Source: Prochilodus magdalenae
Taxonomy: Eukaryota > Chordata > Actinopteri > Characiformes > Prochilodontidae
DNA: 64,000 nt
Reading direction: 5' to 3'
NCBI GenBank assembly: GCA_024036415.1
Contig: JAMWET010005530.1
Span: 60,001 to 124,000 of the forward strand
Shown: one piece after another, positions 11,535 to 24,765 of the stretch
Numbering within the stretch: position 1 is the first letter of the stretch
Layout: each line of letters begins with the position of its first letter
Notes under the pieces: model-generated
Databases searched by the model: none
What the model saw: the letters and a program-made list of their open reading frames with translations, nothing else
Told to the model about the DNA's origin: nothing
Program-made: the position numbers and the translations under genes

Positions 11535-12640
11535 TGTGCCATTGTGTAGTTGTCATAGAAGCTGTCATTCAAAGCAGGTTATCTTTATGAGATCCCTGAA
11601 GGCCATGTTCTAAAAGTCACTGCTATCGTGCCCTATGGTAAATGAATATGTCCCAAGCTCAACATGTTTTATGTTGTGTGTGCCAGCAGGTCCTCAGAGT
11701 TATGAAGTTGTCAATGACTTGGCAAAGACTCCTCAGCATTAAAGTAAAATTGCATAAAAGTCAGACTATTAAACTTCGATACTTCTACATACCAGGCACC
11801 AGCTACTCAAACTGTCAGCTACAACTGCTAAAGCAACTTAACGACATTTGACAACACATTTGACAAAGCTTACTGGCTTGTGTGGGGCACATGCATTAGT
11901 ACAACGTTGGCCAGAGTGGCCAGGGCCTTCCATTAAATCTGATTAGCCTCTTTAGATGCCAGCCCAATATTCCTGCCACATCACTGGCTTCCATCTTGCG
12001 CGTATGTCTCTCCTGCCTTGCTTTATCTGTAAGGTGAGAGCGACTGATATAACAACAGCCCAGCCTCTCTCCACCTCCCCTCACAATGGCTCCCTCATGA
12101 AAAGTATGTCTCTTCCGTCCCACATAGGCTTTAAGTGGAAAGGGAAAAAACACTCTTCCTCCCAAGCCCCACCCCCGCTCACACTTTAATTTTATCACCC
12201 TGCTGAAACTCCCCGACACACCTGGTAAACTTTTCTAGAACCGCCACTGATGTGAGACAGTGGTGTCAGTTTAATGTGTAGCAGTATTAGCTGTATTAGC
12301 AGTATTCATTTTTTCTGTTAGTCTCTAATAACCTCATTGGAGCCAATGACATTAAAGGAAAAATGTCTTTGGAAGTCATTTAGGAACATTTTCGTTTACG
12401 AAAGGACATGGTAGCACCAATTTCTTTAAGCCCCATTCATTTTTCCCATAGAGAAACCCTAATAATGCTGATTACAGAATGAGAGAATGATGGCAAGGCG
12501 TTAGAGGGCTATCTTAAGCACAAACTCTGTGCCTAAATCATAGTGCATGTGTCTCATTGAGTTGTTAGGTGAGCTCTGACACTATATGATTACACAGCTA
12601 TTGACAAATGTACAACAAAATTCAGGCTTCAAAATAATTC
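11535..12640. other. Intergenic, no gene seen
   Basis: No repeat array or coding pattern. Overlapping open frames on both strands near 11900-12220 have no recognisable product. Confidence 0.55.
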
Positions 12641-12689
12641 AGTCAGAAGCATCCGAAAACATACAGTTGAGATGACGGAAAAACGGACT

Positions 12690-13140
12690 TTGATGCGCGC
12701 TGAACTAAAGGCAAGGCACAGTTTATTAAACTGGTTTGTATGAAAACACAGCAACACCAAGAACAAGGAAACACAATCAGAGGGCTAAACCGAGTCAGAG
12801 TCAATAAATAGACAAGAGTCAAACCAAGCAGACCAGACCAGGCTGACAATCAGACCAGGCAGAGGTACCACAGGGAATAAACAAGAGGAGTAAACCAGAG
12901 AATCAAAATAAAGCCAAAGTCAGAGTAACACAAGATCAAACAGAGAGAGCGCTCGGTATGCAACAGAGTGGCCATACTTCGTAATGAGCCAGTGCGAGAG
13001 AGAAGCATTTAGACAAACCGACTAATTAATGTCAGGTGACTAATCAATATTCAGGAGACTGAAAACGAGGCAACGAGGTGTGATTGGGCAAGGATGGACA
13101 CGTGACATCAGGTGGTGGGTTATGGGAAATAGAGTCCAGG
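12690..13140. repeat. Possible interspersed repeat (CAG/ACC-rich purine stretch)
   Basis: Contains TTTATTAAACTGG followed by a long run of AAACCAAG/CAGAGTCA-like words and a final GGTGGGTTATGGGAAATAGA. The composition is typical of a fish transposon-derived repeat, but I see neither ends nor a second copy in the window. Confidence 0.3.
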
Positions 13141-13399
13141 AGATTGGAGGTGAGAGGTGAACCAGCAGCCTTAACAACAATGCATCCCAACAATGCAAAT
13201 ATAATGCATGCAAGCTTTCCTACATCACAGGGCCCATATCCTACATTCCCCTGAACACAAGTTTTTATGATGGACAAAGAAAATGAACCAAGACCAAAGT
13301 ACGGTGGAGTTTACGGATTAGTTTGGCCTGATCAGTGTGCAGACTGAAACACTATAGGGAATACTTTGTCTCATATCAAACGCAAACTAACTCAGCAAT

Positions 13400-13465
13400 G
13401 TTTCAGATAAATAGATAGATATATACTTTATTGATCCCAGAGGGAAATTCAAGTTTCTGCACTGT
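13400..13465 (-). repeat. Retroposon 3'-end fragment
   Basis: TACTTTATTGATCCCAGAGG then GAAATTCAAG is the reverse complement of the GGGATCAATAAAGT tail common to several fish non-LTR elements. It is preceded by (GATA)n at about 13410-13425. Confidence 0.5.
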
Positions 13466-15805
13466 TTGAAGTCATCAGTGTTGAGTAAAGCAATATTGAC
13501 TTTTAAAAAAATTTAAAATAAAGACATTATGGGGTAAAACATCCCATACCGAGATACTTTCTATCTAGTCATGTGATAACTAAAGTTTGGGAAAGAGGAC
13601 ATGCCCAAACCCCACCTCTCCATCAGTACATCCCTATAAAACCACCGCTTTCCCTTTCACCATCGCATGGTAAAATTCACACACCACTACCCCAGCTTCT
13701 CCTTCTCTTCCAACTCATGCCTAGTATTTGCTTAGCAAGGGGGGTCGGGCTTCAAGTCTCATCAGCTGAAGATCCCCAGAACTCCACCCTTGGTTCCTCA
13801 GAGCTCCCTTTCCCTGCCTTGGCTCACAGTAAGCACACTGTTTGTTTAATGATTGGTTGTTAAGACCATTAAAAGCGTAAGGGTAATGTTTTGGGCTTGG
13901 TCCATATTTTTAACCCTGTGTATATGTAGTTCCATTGTACAAGACCATTTAATTCCTTAGACTTAAACAGGCACTTTATGTTTCTTCCTCTTGCTATATG
14001 TAAATGGTCTCTGTTCTGATTGGCTGCCATGCATTGTTCTTGATCCCAAAAGCCTTTCAGGCTGACATGCTCCTTTTAACTTCAGCATAAATTGTGAGGG
14101 TGAAACTACAGTAGGCTAAATGGGTGAATGTATGTAAACGTATTGGCTGGTGGGCCATTTCCTATTTAAATCAGTGGTTTTTGAACCCGTCCTCTAAGAC
14201 CCCCAGACAGTGTACACTTTTACTCTGCTCCAGTGTGTCGGGGGTTGAGACTGAACCGACTCTAGGCTACATTGTTGTATACATATTTTCATATTCCTAT
14301 GTCCTGACTGAATGGCTGTATTCTGTATAAGGTAAGAAGCAAAATTTGTTAGCTCGATTTTTTGGCCAAACCATTAACCTCATTTAAGCCCGGATGAGCT
14401 AGCTCAGGGTAGTAATTAAATGGTGAGCTTAAATGGTGGGTCCTGTCTGAATGGGGCAAGAGGTCGAGTGGCCCAGCTGGACGGGCGACTTAAGTGTCTG
14501 AGGGCTAGTATATGTGTGCGTGCATGCATGTGTGTGTGTGTGTGTAAACACAGTTTCCCCAGGCTTCCAAGAACAGTCCTTCTGAGAATTTTGAAGAGGC
14601 TTAGAGGAAGCTTTAGGGAAACCACAGAGCGACCTATGGATCCAAATCCTGGCATACTAAGGTAGATGAGTGATCTAATGACTGTGAACTGATAGGGTTA
14701 AAACACTGTATCGTTGGTTTACTTTTAAACTTGTTTTTCCTTTAAAACAAAACATTAACATTTAAATTAGCTTTGAAATGAAAATCCTTCTTTATTCATT
14801 CTCATGTTTTCAGCTATCAATAAAACAGAGACGACAGAACCCAGGAGGGTGTCACTGAGACATTGCACTAGAGTAATTCCAGTGGAAAATCCCTCAAGTG
14901 CATTCAGAGTCAAAGAGGTTTTTGTCCTGAGCAGCATTTTGTGACAGCTAAACATAAACATGAAGGACGAAGAGCTGCCTGCTCGCTTTACCCTGGAGAA
15001 CAGTGGAGCGCTGCTACCGGGAGAAAGGATCCAATGACCTGAAATGACTGGATCAGCAAATTAGGTGATGCATTATATGATTTTTTATACAGTACGAGCA
15101 GCTGCATTGCAGCGAGCCTGAAAAATGCAGGCCAACATGTTTTTTTTCCCCAAAAACTAAATGAATATTCATTAGCAACTGCTGAACCATAATGCCTTTA
15201 CTGGCCACTGAACTGAGTCGTACGCTTAATGCATATAGTGCCACATGCACAGCACAGTGACCACAAGCCTGAGTCACGTCAATTGTTGTATGCCAGGTAC
15301 CATTAAGAATACATATATAGAACTCATGCGGTGTGCTGTAGGGCTGTTATTAAGGTTCCATTCAGGTATATATATGAGTCACGTAGATTACGCTGCAGGG
15401 ACTTTATTTGCTTAATCTTGGAGCTTTGGTAAAGCTTTTTCTCTGGCATGTCTATTACAAAAATGAAAAACTGAACAGTGAACCTGAGAGAACACAACAA
15501 CCTACAGAGCCTTTTAAATTCATTTATTTAGTGGGTTTGTAAAGCATGATATGACCTTATAATAAATATTTGGTTGCTTTATGTACTTTGCAAACATTTA
15601 CTTGATGCCCAATGTTTTCCTTTCTGTCCCATTGCATTATGTAGGTATGGTAAGCTGCAGTCATGGACGAAGTACACAAACCAAGTAGTTGCGATAATGT
15701 AGAGATACCCAAGGTAAAAATCACACTTCATGCTTCTTTCGTTTGGACAGGTTAACATTTTAATGCTCACATAAGCCAAAAAGAGGGACAGATATGGCCA
15801 TAATG
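13466..15805. other. Intergenic with repeat remnants, no gene
   Basis: At about 14000-14115, TGTTCTGATTGGCTGCCATGC then CAGGCTGACATGCTCC recurs at about 43100-43160, showing a diverged copy of that repeat. A (TG)n run lies at about 14516-14545. GGTAAGCTGCAG at 15649-15660 recurs at 16663-16674 on the other side of the 54-bp array. No coding gene is seen. Confidence 0.55.
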
Positions 15806-15809
15806 TAGT

Positions 15810-16660
15810 ACAGACACACCAACACAGTACACTAACACACTACACTTACTGTGTTACTGTACACCAACACACTACTTACAGTACACTAACGCATTACACT
15901 TACTGAGTTACTGTACACCAACACACTACTTACAGCACATTAACACGTTACACTTGCTGAGTTACTGTACACCAACACAATACTTAAAGGTACACTAACA
16001 CATGGCACTTACTGAGTTACTGTACACCAACACACTACTTACAGTACACTAACACATTACACTTACTGAGTTACTGTACACCAACACACTACTTACAGTA
16101 CACTAACACATTACACTTACTGAGTTACTGTACACCAACACACTACTTACAGTACACTAACACATTACACTTACTGAGTTACTGTACACCAACACACTAC
16201 TTACAGTACACTAACACATTACACTTACCGGGTTACTGTACACCAACACACTACTTACAGTATACTAACACATTGCACGTACTGAGTTACTGTACACCAA
16301 CACACTACTTACAGTACACTAACGTATTACACTTACTGAGTTACTGTACACCAACACACTACTTACACTACACTAACACATTACACTTACTGAGTTACTG
16401 TACACTACACTAACACATTACACTTACTGAGTTACTGTACACCAGCACACTACTTATAGTATACTAACACATTACACTTACTGAGTTACTGTACACCAAC
16501 ACACTGCTTACAGTACACTAACACATTACACTTACTGAGTTACTGTACACCAACACACTACTTACAGTATACTAACACATTACACTTACTGTGTTACTGT
16601 ACACCAACACACTACTTACAGTACACTAACACATTGCACTTACTGTGTTACTGTACACTA
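15810..16660. repeat. 54-bp minisatellite, about 16 copies
   Basis: The period was measured directly: TGTACACC recurs at 16021 and 16075. The unit contains ACACCAACACACTACTTACA, then GTACACTAACACATTACACT and TACTGAGTTACTGT. Most units differ by 0-4 bases. One unit near 16400 is shortened. Confidence 0.97.
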
Positions 16661-16883
16661 CTGGTAAGCTGCAGGTCGTACGTAAAACTCCATCTGCTTC
16701 ACAACAAATTGCAGATTCACATATCATGACAGCATGATTAAACACACATTTTTGGTTCATACTGATGAGGAACAGTGGAGAAAGCCTGAAATATTGATGA
16801 ATGGACCATCTGAACCTATAACACTGCACATGGAGCAAACTCATTAGGTCCTTCTAAAACACCACATGCTATGCACTGTAAGC

Positions 16884-16956
16884 AATGACTACTACTACTG
16901 CACTACTACTAGCCCTACCACCATCACTACTGTGCTACTACTACCACCACTATCAG

Positions 16957-16994
<38 letters not shown>

Positions 16995-18655
16995 TTACTA
17001 CTACCACAATCACTACTACTACTATTACTACTACCACAATCACTACAACTACTACTACCACAATCACTACTACTACTACCACCACCATCACTACTACTAC
17101 TATTACTACTACCACAATCGCTACAACTACTACTACTATTACTACTACCACCATCACTACTACTACTACTACTATTACTACTACCACCACTACTACTACT
17201 ACTACTGTACTACTATTACTACTACCACAATCACTACAACTACTACTACCACCATCACTACTACTACTACTGTACTACTATTACTACTACCACAATCACT
17301 ACAACTACTACTACTACTACTGTACTACTATTACTACTACCACAATCACTACAACTACTACTATTACTACTAACATCATCACTACTACAACTACTACTAC
17401 TATTACTACTACCACAATCACTACTACTACTACTATTACTACTACCCCATCACTACAACTACTACTACTATTACTACTACCACCATCACTACTACTACAA
17501 CTATTACTGTACTACTGCTATTACTACTGCCACCATCACTACTACTACTACTGTACTACTATTACTACTACCACAATCACTACAACTACTACAACCAGTG
17601 TACTACTACTATTACTACCACCACCATCACTACTACTACTATTACTACTACCACAATCGCTACAACTACTACTACTATTACTACTACCACCATCACTACT
17701 ACTACTACTACTATTACTACTACCACCACTACTACTACTACTACTGTACTACTATTACTACTACCACAATCACTACAACTACTACTACTACTACTGTACT
17801 ACTATTACTACTACCACAATCACTACAACTACTACTATTACTACTAACATCATCACTACTACAACTACTACTACTATTACTACTACCACAATCACTACTA
17901 CTACTACTATTACTACTACCCCATCACTACAACTACTACTACTACTACCACCATCACTACTACTACAACTATTACTGTACTACTGCTATTACTACTGCCA
18001 CCATCACTACTACTACTACTGTACTACTATTACTACTACCACAATCACTACAACTACTACAACCAGTGTACTACTACTATTACTACTACCACCATCACTA
18101 CTACTACTACTACTACTACTATTACTACTACCACCATCACTACTACTACTACTATTACTACTACCACCAACGCTATCACTACTACTACTACTGTACTACT
18201 ATTACTACTACCACAATCACTACAACTACTACTACTACTGTACTACTATTACTACTACCACAATCACTAGCACTACTACTATTACTACTAACATCATCAC
18301 TACTACAACTACTACTACTATTACTACTACCACAGTCACTACTACTACTACTATTACTACTACCCCATCACTACTACTACAACTATTACTGTACTACTGC
18401 TATTACTACTGCCACCATCACTACTACTACTACTACCACCATCACTACTACTACTACTACTACTACTGTACTACTATTACTACTACCACCATCACTACTA
18501 CTGCTACTACTATTACTACTGCCACCATCACTACTACTACCATCACTACTACTATTACTACTACCACCAACACTATTACTACTACTATTACTGCTGCCAC
18601 CATCCCTACTACTATTTCTGTTACTACTACCACCATCGCTACTACTACTGTTAAC
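16884..18655. repeat. 1.77-kb ACT-type trinucleotide array with higher-order repeats
   Basis: Almost every triplet is ACT, ATT, ACC or ATC. Larger blocks repeat: TAACATCATC begins at 17371, 17845 and 18289 (474 and 444 bp apart), and AACCAGTG begins at 17593 and 18061 (468 bp). So this is a triplet array with a second-level unit of about 450-470 bp. A 613-codon open frame (Leu/Tyr/Thr/His/Pro only) crosses it and is an artefact. Confidence 0.95.
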
Positions 18656-18689
18656 CCCAATCACTATTCAACTGGTTCTCCAAGTTGGT

Positions 18690-19330
18690 GTGGTTCTACA
18701 CCATTAACAATTGCCCTTACTAAAGAATCCTTGAAGAACCCATTTTTCAGGAGTGCTCTTATTGTTCCCGGGCCACATTCTAACTGACACTCAAACCCCA
18801 CCACCATTATTCAATGCCTTATTGGTCTTCTTTCCCTCATCTGCTTGTAGCAGAAGACAGCCATCAATCGTGGTTTCTTCTCTCCAGTCTTTCGGCCACT
18901 TGCTGTGAATGTCCCACTCCAGACGAGCTCCATGACAGGGGCTCAAAATGGTGGCAGTAGCCTCTGGCAGCAGCTGTGATAAGCTATTGGAGAAATACTC
19001 CATCACAGCAGCAGAGGCCACGCGACGGGCCCCTCGTCCCTTTTAATCTCATTGAAATGAATAAGCGAGTCATTACTGGCTGTGCTGATACGGTCTAAGG
19101 GGGATCGCCTCCTAATTATACCACTGTAATTTCTGAGTTAATTATCTCACGCCCGCCCCCAATCCAAACTTTCCTCTGCAGTCGTGCTTCATCCTTGTCC
19201 TTTTTTTCTCCTTTCTTTCTGCTGGAAGTGAAGCATCAGCAGAGAGCTTGATTAACACAGTCATTTGGTTTAGAAAATCAAACGTACCTGTTATTAGTTA
19301 CTCGAGAAAACAATAACATCAACCACATCA
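18690..19330. other. Non-repetitive block, candidate regulatory DNA
   Basis: A unique stretch of mixed composition with clustered AT-core motifs: TAATTA at 19113-19118 and TTAATTA at 19138-19144. It has no coding frame and lies between repeats. This resembles vertebrate conserved noncoding elements, but conservation cannot be tested here. Confidence 0.25.
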
Positions 19331-19576
19331 TATATCTTTATGCATTAATGACACAAACACAGGCCCAAAAGTGAAGGTCCGAGTTTCTGGAGCCAATCAT
19401 TGACATCGGCTTTGGACCCATTTTCCCCAAATGGAACGAGACATTCACTGCGCTGTACCACCTCTTCTCAATCTATGAATCCCGTCACTCACACCCCACA
19501 GGCATTTATAACCCCATCATCTTCATGCAACACCATCTGCAGGAGCTTGAAGTTACTACCACCTTAAACACACAAT

Positions 19577-19720
19577 CTCGTCGCTGTCCAAAGAACAGTA
19601 TGTATCTCCATTTTTCTTGATTGCCCCATTGGTATGAATTTCATGATGAATTGACCAATAGAAATGGTCCTATATATCCAAAATGTGTCATCTATGAAAA
19701 CACTGGAACTCATAATTAGC
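19577..19720. mobile_element. MITE-like repeat, partial copy (family C)
   Basis: TCGTCGCTGTCCAAAGAACA then TATGTATCTCC matches the left end at 36668-36705. The rest is truncated or diverged, with GAATTGACCAATAGAAATGG near its end. Confidence 0.5.
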
Positions 19721-20023
19721 CATTATGGCCAGTATTTGAAGATCAGAGGACATAAAACCTGACAGACATTCTGACTCTATATTAATGCTGAATGCAGGAC
19801 AATATAAAATGATTGTTAAAGATTGTTAAGATTTGCCATAACACACAAACTAACCATCTCACACATATGGTAAGACACAAAATCTGTATATTGTCAAAGC
19901 CAAATTAAAAAGAAATATCTTTGTCTATTTTTACTTTAATGCATCATTTGAATGCAATGCTGTTTACACTGGTAAGTCTGGTTCTATTGATTTACATTCA
20001 AAATTTACATTTCAAATTCATGT

Positions 20024-20025
<2 letters not shown>

Positions 20026-20090
<65 letters not shown>

Positions 20091-20165
20091 ATATACATAT
20101 ATGTAAATATAGATATGTGTATGTGTATGTGTGTGTATGTGTGTGTATATATATATATATATGTA

Positions 20166-20203
<38 letters not shown>
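20026..20203. repeat. Compound (TA)n-(TG)n-(TA)n microsatellite
   Basis: About 60 bp of TA, then an ATATTTAT/ACATATATG bridge, a GTGTATGTGTG block, and about 45 bp of TA again. Confidence 0.97.
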
Positions 20204-20210
<7 letters not shown>

Positions 20211-22230
20211 GAACTTCACAGGGCAAATACACAGAGATACACAGAGATACACCTCCACACTAAACTCACACCAAACAGTTTATATATGCATTATGTGTGT
20301 GCAGTGGAAGGAGCTTTAATTGTTCATTTGAATAAACATGCTGGAACACATTTCATGCTACATGATATATGTTATAGATGCATTTATCCAGAATTCTGTA
20401 CAATGGTTGCCGTGACCCTGTAATGGCTGTAATGTCTTCGCTTGACCATAAGCAAGAGAGTTACTACTTTTGCTTTGCTATACTATTCAAATGTACTGTA
20501 TATTTAATTAATGTTACATGTTTTCTGTAGCATCATGGTAAAAAACTAAATTATAACATATCTCCTTAAGCACAAACATCGGATTAACTGGATCTTTAGA
20601 CTGTTCACTTTTTACATAGTCGCAATGATAGTGAGTGGGAAGTAGCAAATAAGAAATGACACCACTAGGCTTTAGTTATCACCAGCAACATCATAAGGCT
20701 TGAAGAAGCACATGATGAAGCATCCCGGTCAGTAAGATGGTGAGATGGTGCTTGAGATCTGTAAATTCCTGCTGCATCTCTCCTGGCTGGGTTAAACAAT
20801 CTCAGTACAAAAGGAAAAGCTTCTGCTGGAGAATGTTACCTCGCTGATACTATCGAGAGGTTCAGTTAAAAAACAAAGGCCTGCTTTTATTCACCTGAGG
20901 GGACATGGCAGATTTCTCATGAATGATTCATAAGAACCTTGGCTGGCTTTGCGTGGATCAGGGGTCAGGAACACGCTGACTTCATTCCTGTATTATGTTC
21001 CTAAACTGCAAATGTTTCCGTTGCTGTGACAGCCTTTATTTACGTCCTCGTACATTACATAGAGAAAAGACATAGAGAGAAATCAATACCGCATGTCAGA
21101 TAAAACAGAATTCAGTACATATGTTTCAGAATTGTAGTTGTCAGTGCTGTAAGTGCTGAATTTAAAATTAAATACGTAATATATTCATATATATCAATTT
21201 ATTATTTAGGCAAAACCTCCATTAACTGAATTAGTAAGTAACTGTTTTTGCAGGTATGAATTTATACATTAAGCAGAATTTGACTGTTTGACGTAAAATG
21301 CTCATTTCCAAACAAGCTTTAGTTCCCTTAAAATGAATATTCAAACTGGATGCCGTGTGTTCTTAGCCGAAAGAGCACACATATTATTTTAGATGATGTG
21401 TATTTGTATTTCCTCATTAGCAACATTACAAAACATCTCATATTTAAAATGCTAACTTTACATAATAAGGAAAAACATGCTTCACTTTTTAATGCATGTT
21501 AATGAAACCAGACATTTTATCAGTCAATTTCCAGTAAATTTTCTACATACCATCAAAAACAGAAACAAAATCCTAGAAAAATGGTGAAATTAGATATAAA
21601 AACTCTGACATTAGACATTCACTGTTCATTTTACTGTATCATATAGATCTATTTGTGTTCTATGGTCGTAAACTATGTAAAAAAAATTGTCTTTAAATTC
21701 AAATTTATGAACATTACTTGGTCATGAAAATCGCTTAAAATATGACATATGATACATAACTCCTGGTTCATTATCACCAATATAACTGTAAATGAATCAG
21801 TTTTAATTGCAATGCACTATTGCACATCAACCACTCGTAATAACTTTAGTTACACTGAGCAGAATGCTTTGAAGAACTGGTGAAAAGTGAGTGAAATCAG
21901 ACTCGGACTTGGAATAAATTCAGAAATAGATTTTGCAGCTAGGTGTGGCAGTTTACGTACACTCAAATTGGCTGTGAAACCCTGAAATCGATTGCTTCTA
22001 TAATTTAGTGCATAACTTAATTCCCCTGTACCGCTAAGCTATGCTTTTTATCATGGCTCTCCTATGAGTTCATAGATAATTGGCAGCAGCGTTGGCAGCA
22101 GGGCACTGCCACATCAACAGCCCGACAGCACTCCTTCCTGCTGAGTGACAGATGTTAATTAGGCCCCTTTGTTAGTCCTACCTAATAAACTGCTGCCATG
22201 CCCAGCCTGAGACCGTCTCCGTCTGCGTGA
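20204..22230. other. Intergenic, no gene seen
   Basis: AT-rich unique DNA. A possible weak family-C fragment lies at about 21490-21560 (TGCATGTTAATGAAACCAGACA). No coding or RNA gene signal. Confidence 0.55.
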
Positions 22231-22231
22231 G

Positions 22232-22270
<39 letters not shown>
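22232..22270. repeat. (CT)n microsatellite
   Basis: About 19 CT dinucleotides with one CTTT break. Confidence 0.95.
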
Positions 22271-22640
22271 GATGCACACCAGAAACGAACATAATCCACC
22301 TTTCTCTCTTCATTTGACAGATTAGAACATTTTATGCTCATTTTATCCCAGTCTTTGCCTCAACTGGGCCTCAGGTTTTATTTATTGTAACTCAGCAATC
22401 CATCTGAGGACGTGTTTGTGTGTGACTAAGCGGCAGACGCTGCCAATATGGAGAGATGGAGAGCCAAGTCTACAAGAATCCACTCTTTCATTTTTGGACT
22501 GCTTTATAACAGGGATAATGGATGCAGATTCTTTTGCAGAGAGTGTTCTCTCAGATTCTTCACATTCACAATTAATATTTTTTATATTCAAGGTCAGAGT
22601 TAAACAACCCATTTTGGACTGGCTTAGACTTTTATCAGAC

Positions 22641-24680
22641 CTGATAGTAACTGTTTCAGTTGAGACAGTTTTAGTAGTGAGTGTTTCACTAGTGACAGTT
22701 TTAGTAGTGACCGATTTAGTAGTGTTTCAGTCATGACTATTTTAATAGTGACGGTTTCAGTAGTAACAGTTTTAGTAGTGACTGTTTCAGTAGAGACAGT
22801 TTTAGTAGTAAATGTTTAAGTAGTGATGTTTCAGTAGTGAGCGTTTTCAGTAGTGAGTGTTTAAATTGTAACAATTTAAGTAGTGATGTTTCAGTAGTGA
22901 GCGTTTCAGTAATGATATTTTAGTAGTGAGCATTTCAGAAGTGATATTTTAGTAGTGAGTGTTTCAGTAATGATATTTTAGTAGTGAGCGTTTTAGTAAT
23001 GATATTTTAGTAGTGAGCGTTTCAGTAGTGATATTTTAGTAGTGAGTGTTTCAGAAGTAATATTTTAGTAGTGAGCATTTCAGTAGTGATATTTTAGTAG
23101 TGAGCGTTTCAGTAGTGAGTGTTTCAGTAGTGATATTTTAGTAGTGAGCGTTTCAGTAGTGATATTTTAGTAGTAAGTGTTTCAGAAGTGATATTTTAGT
23201 AGTGATTGTTTCAGTAGTGATGTTTCAGTAGTGAGCGTTTCAGTAGTGATATTTTAGTAGTGAGTGTTTCAGAAGTGATATTTTAGTAGTGAGCATTTCA
23301 GTAGTGATATTTTAGTAGTGAGTGTTTCAGTAGTGATATTTTAGTAGTGAGCATTTCAGTAATGATATTTTAGTAGTGAGTGTTTAAATTGTAACAATTT
23401 TAGTAGTGATGTTTTAGTAGTGAGCGTTTCAGTAATGATATTTTAGTAGTGAGCATTTCAGAAGTGATATTTTAGTAGTGAGTGTTTCAGTAATGATATT
23501 TTAGTAGTGAGTGTTTCAGTAGTGATATTTTAGTAGTGAGCATTTCAGTAATGATATTTTAGTAGTGAGTGTTTCAGAAGTGATATTTTAGTAGTGAGTG
23601 TTTCAGTAATGATATTTTAGTAGTGAGTGTTTCAGTAATGATATTTTAGTAGTGAGCATTTCAGTAATGATATTTTAGTAGTGAGTGTTTCAGAAGTGAT
23701 ATTTTAGTAGTGAGCGTTTCAGTAATGATATTTTAGTAGTGAGTGTTTCAGTAATGATATTTTAGTAGTGAGCGTTTCAGTAGTGAGCATTTCAGTAGTG
23801 ATATTTTAGTAGTGAGTGTTTCAGAAGTGATATTTTAGTAGTGAGCATTTCAGTAGTGATATTTTAGTAGTGAGCATTTCAGTAGTGATATTTTAGTAGT
23901 GATCGTTTCAGAGGTGATATTTCAGTAGTGATCGTTTCAGTAGTGATGTTTCAGTAGTGAGCGTTTCAGTAGTGATATTTTAGTAGTGAGTGTTTCAGAA
24001 GTGATATTTTAGTAGTGAGCATTTCAGTAGTAATAATTTAGTAGTGAGCATTTCAGTAGTGATATTTTAGTAGTGAGTGTTTCAGTAGTGATATTTTAGT
24101 AGTGAGTGTTTCAGTAGTGATATTTTAGTAGTGAGTGTTTCAGTAGTGATATTTTAGTAGTGAGTGTTTCAGTAGTGATATTTTAGTAGTAAGCGTTTCA
24201 GTAGTGATAGTAGTGAGCATTTCAGTAGTGATATTTTAGTAGTAGCATTTCAGTAGTGATATTTTAGTAGTGAGTGTTTCAGAAGTGATATTTTAGTAGT
24301 GAGTGTTTCAGTAGTGATATTTTAGTAGTGAGTGTTTCAGTAGTGATATTTTAGAAGTGAGTGTTTCAGAAGTGATATTTTAGTAGTGAGTGTTTCAGTA
24401 GTGATATTTTAGTAGTGAGTGTTTCAGTAGTGATATTTTAGAAGTGATATTTTAGTAGTGAGCATTTCAGAAGTGACATTTTAGTAGTGATCATTTAAAT
24501 TTTTAATGTTTAATTCATGACAATTTTAACAGTGATCATTTCAGTAGTAACAATTTTAGTAGTAAGTGTTTCAGAAGTGATATTTTAGTAGAAAGCATTT
24601 TAGTAGTGACCGTTTCAGTAGTGACAGGTTATTCGTGACCGTTTAAGTAGTGACAACATTAGCAACCGCCGTTTCAATAA
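22641..24680. repeat. 29-bp minisatellite, about 70 copies
   Basis: The 29-bp period was measured directly: GATATTTTAG starts at 24061 and 24090. Each unit is two related half-units, GATATTTTAGTAGT (14) and GAGTGTTTCAGTAGT (15), sharing the core TTxAGTAGTGA. Units vary by GAGC/GAGT and AGTAGT/AGAAGT/AGTAAT. The left (22641-22900) and right (24480-24680) flanks are degenerate, and 22900-24470 is homogeneous. Confidence 0.97.
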
Positions 24681-24699
24681 GGACAATTTGAACAGTGTC

Positions 24700-24765
24700 C
24701 CAGGTCAAATTGCATGCTCTGCTGATTTGAAAGCAAGCATGCATCTTCTACAGAAAACAGCTTTT
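24700..24765 (+). repeat. Dispersed repeat family D, short copy
   Basis: AGGTCAAATTGCATGCTCTG, CTGATTTGAAAGCAAGCATG and CATCTTCTACAGA match 28034-28090. It begins at the right edge of the 29-bp array. Confidence 0.55.

Noticed and set aside
16866..18707. 613-codon open frame (longest in the window)
   Set aside because: It crosses the ACT-type trinucleotide array and consists almost only of Leu, Tyr, Thr, His and Pro. Long frames exist in several phases and on both strands because the triplets contain few stops.
22641..24680. CRISPR-like array
   Set aside because: The units are contiguous 29-mers with no unique spacers, in a vertebrate genome. The same applies to the 25-, 38- and 54-bp arrays.
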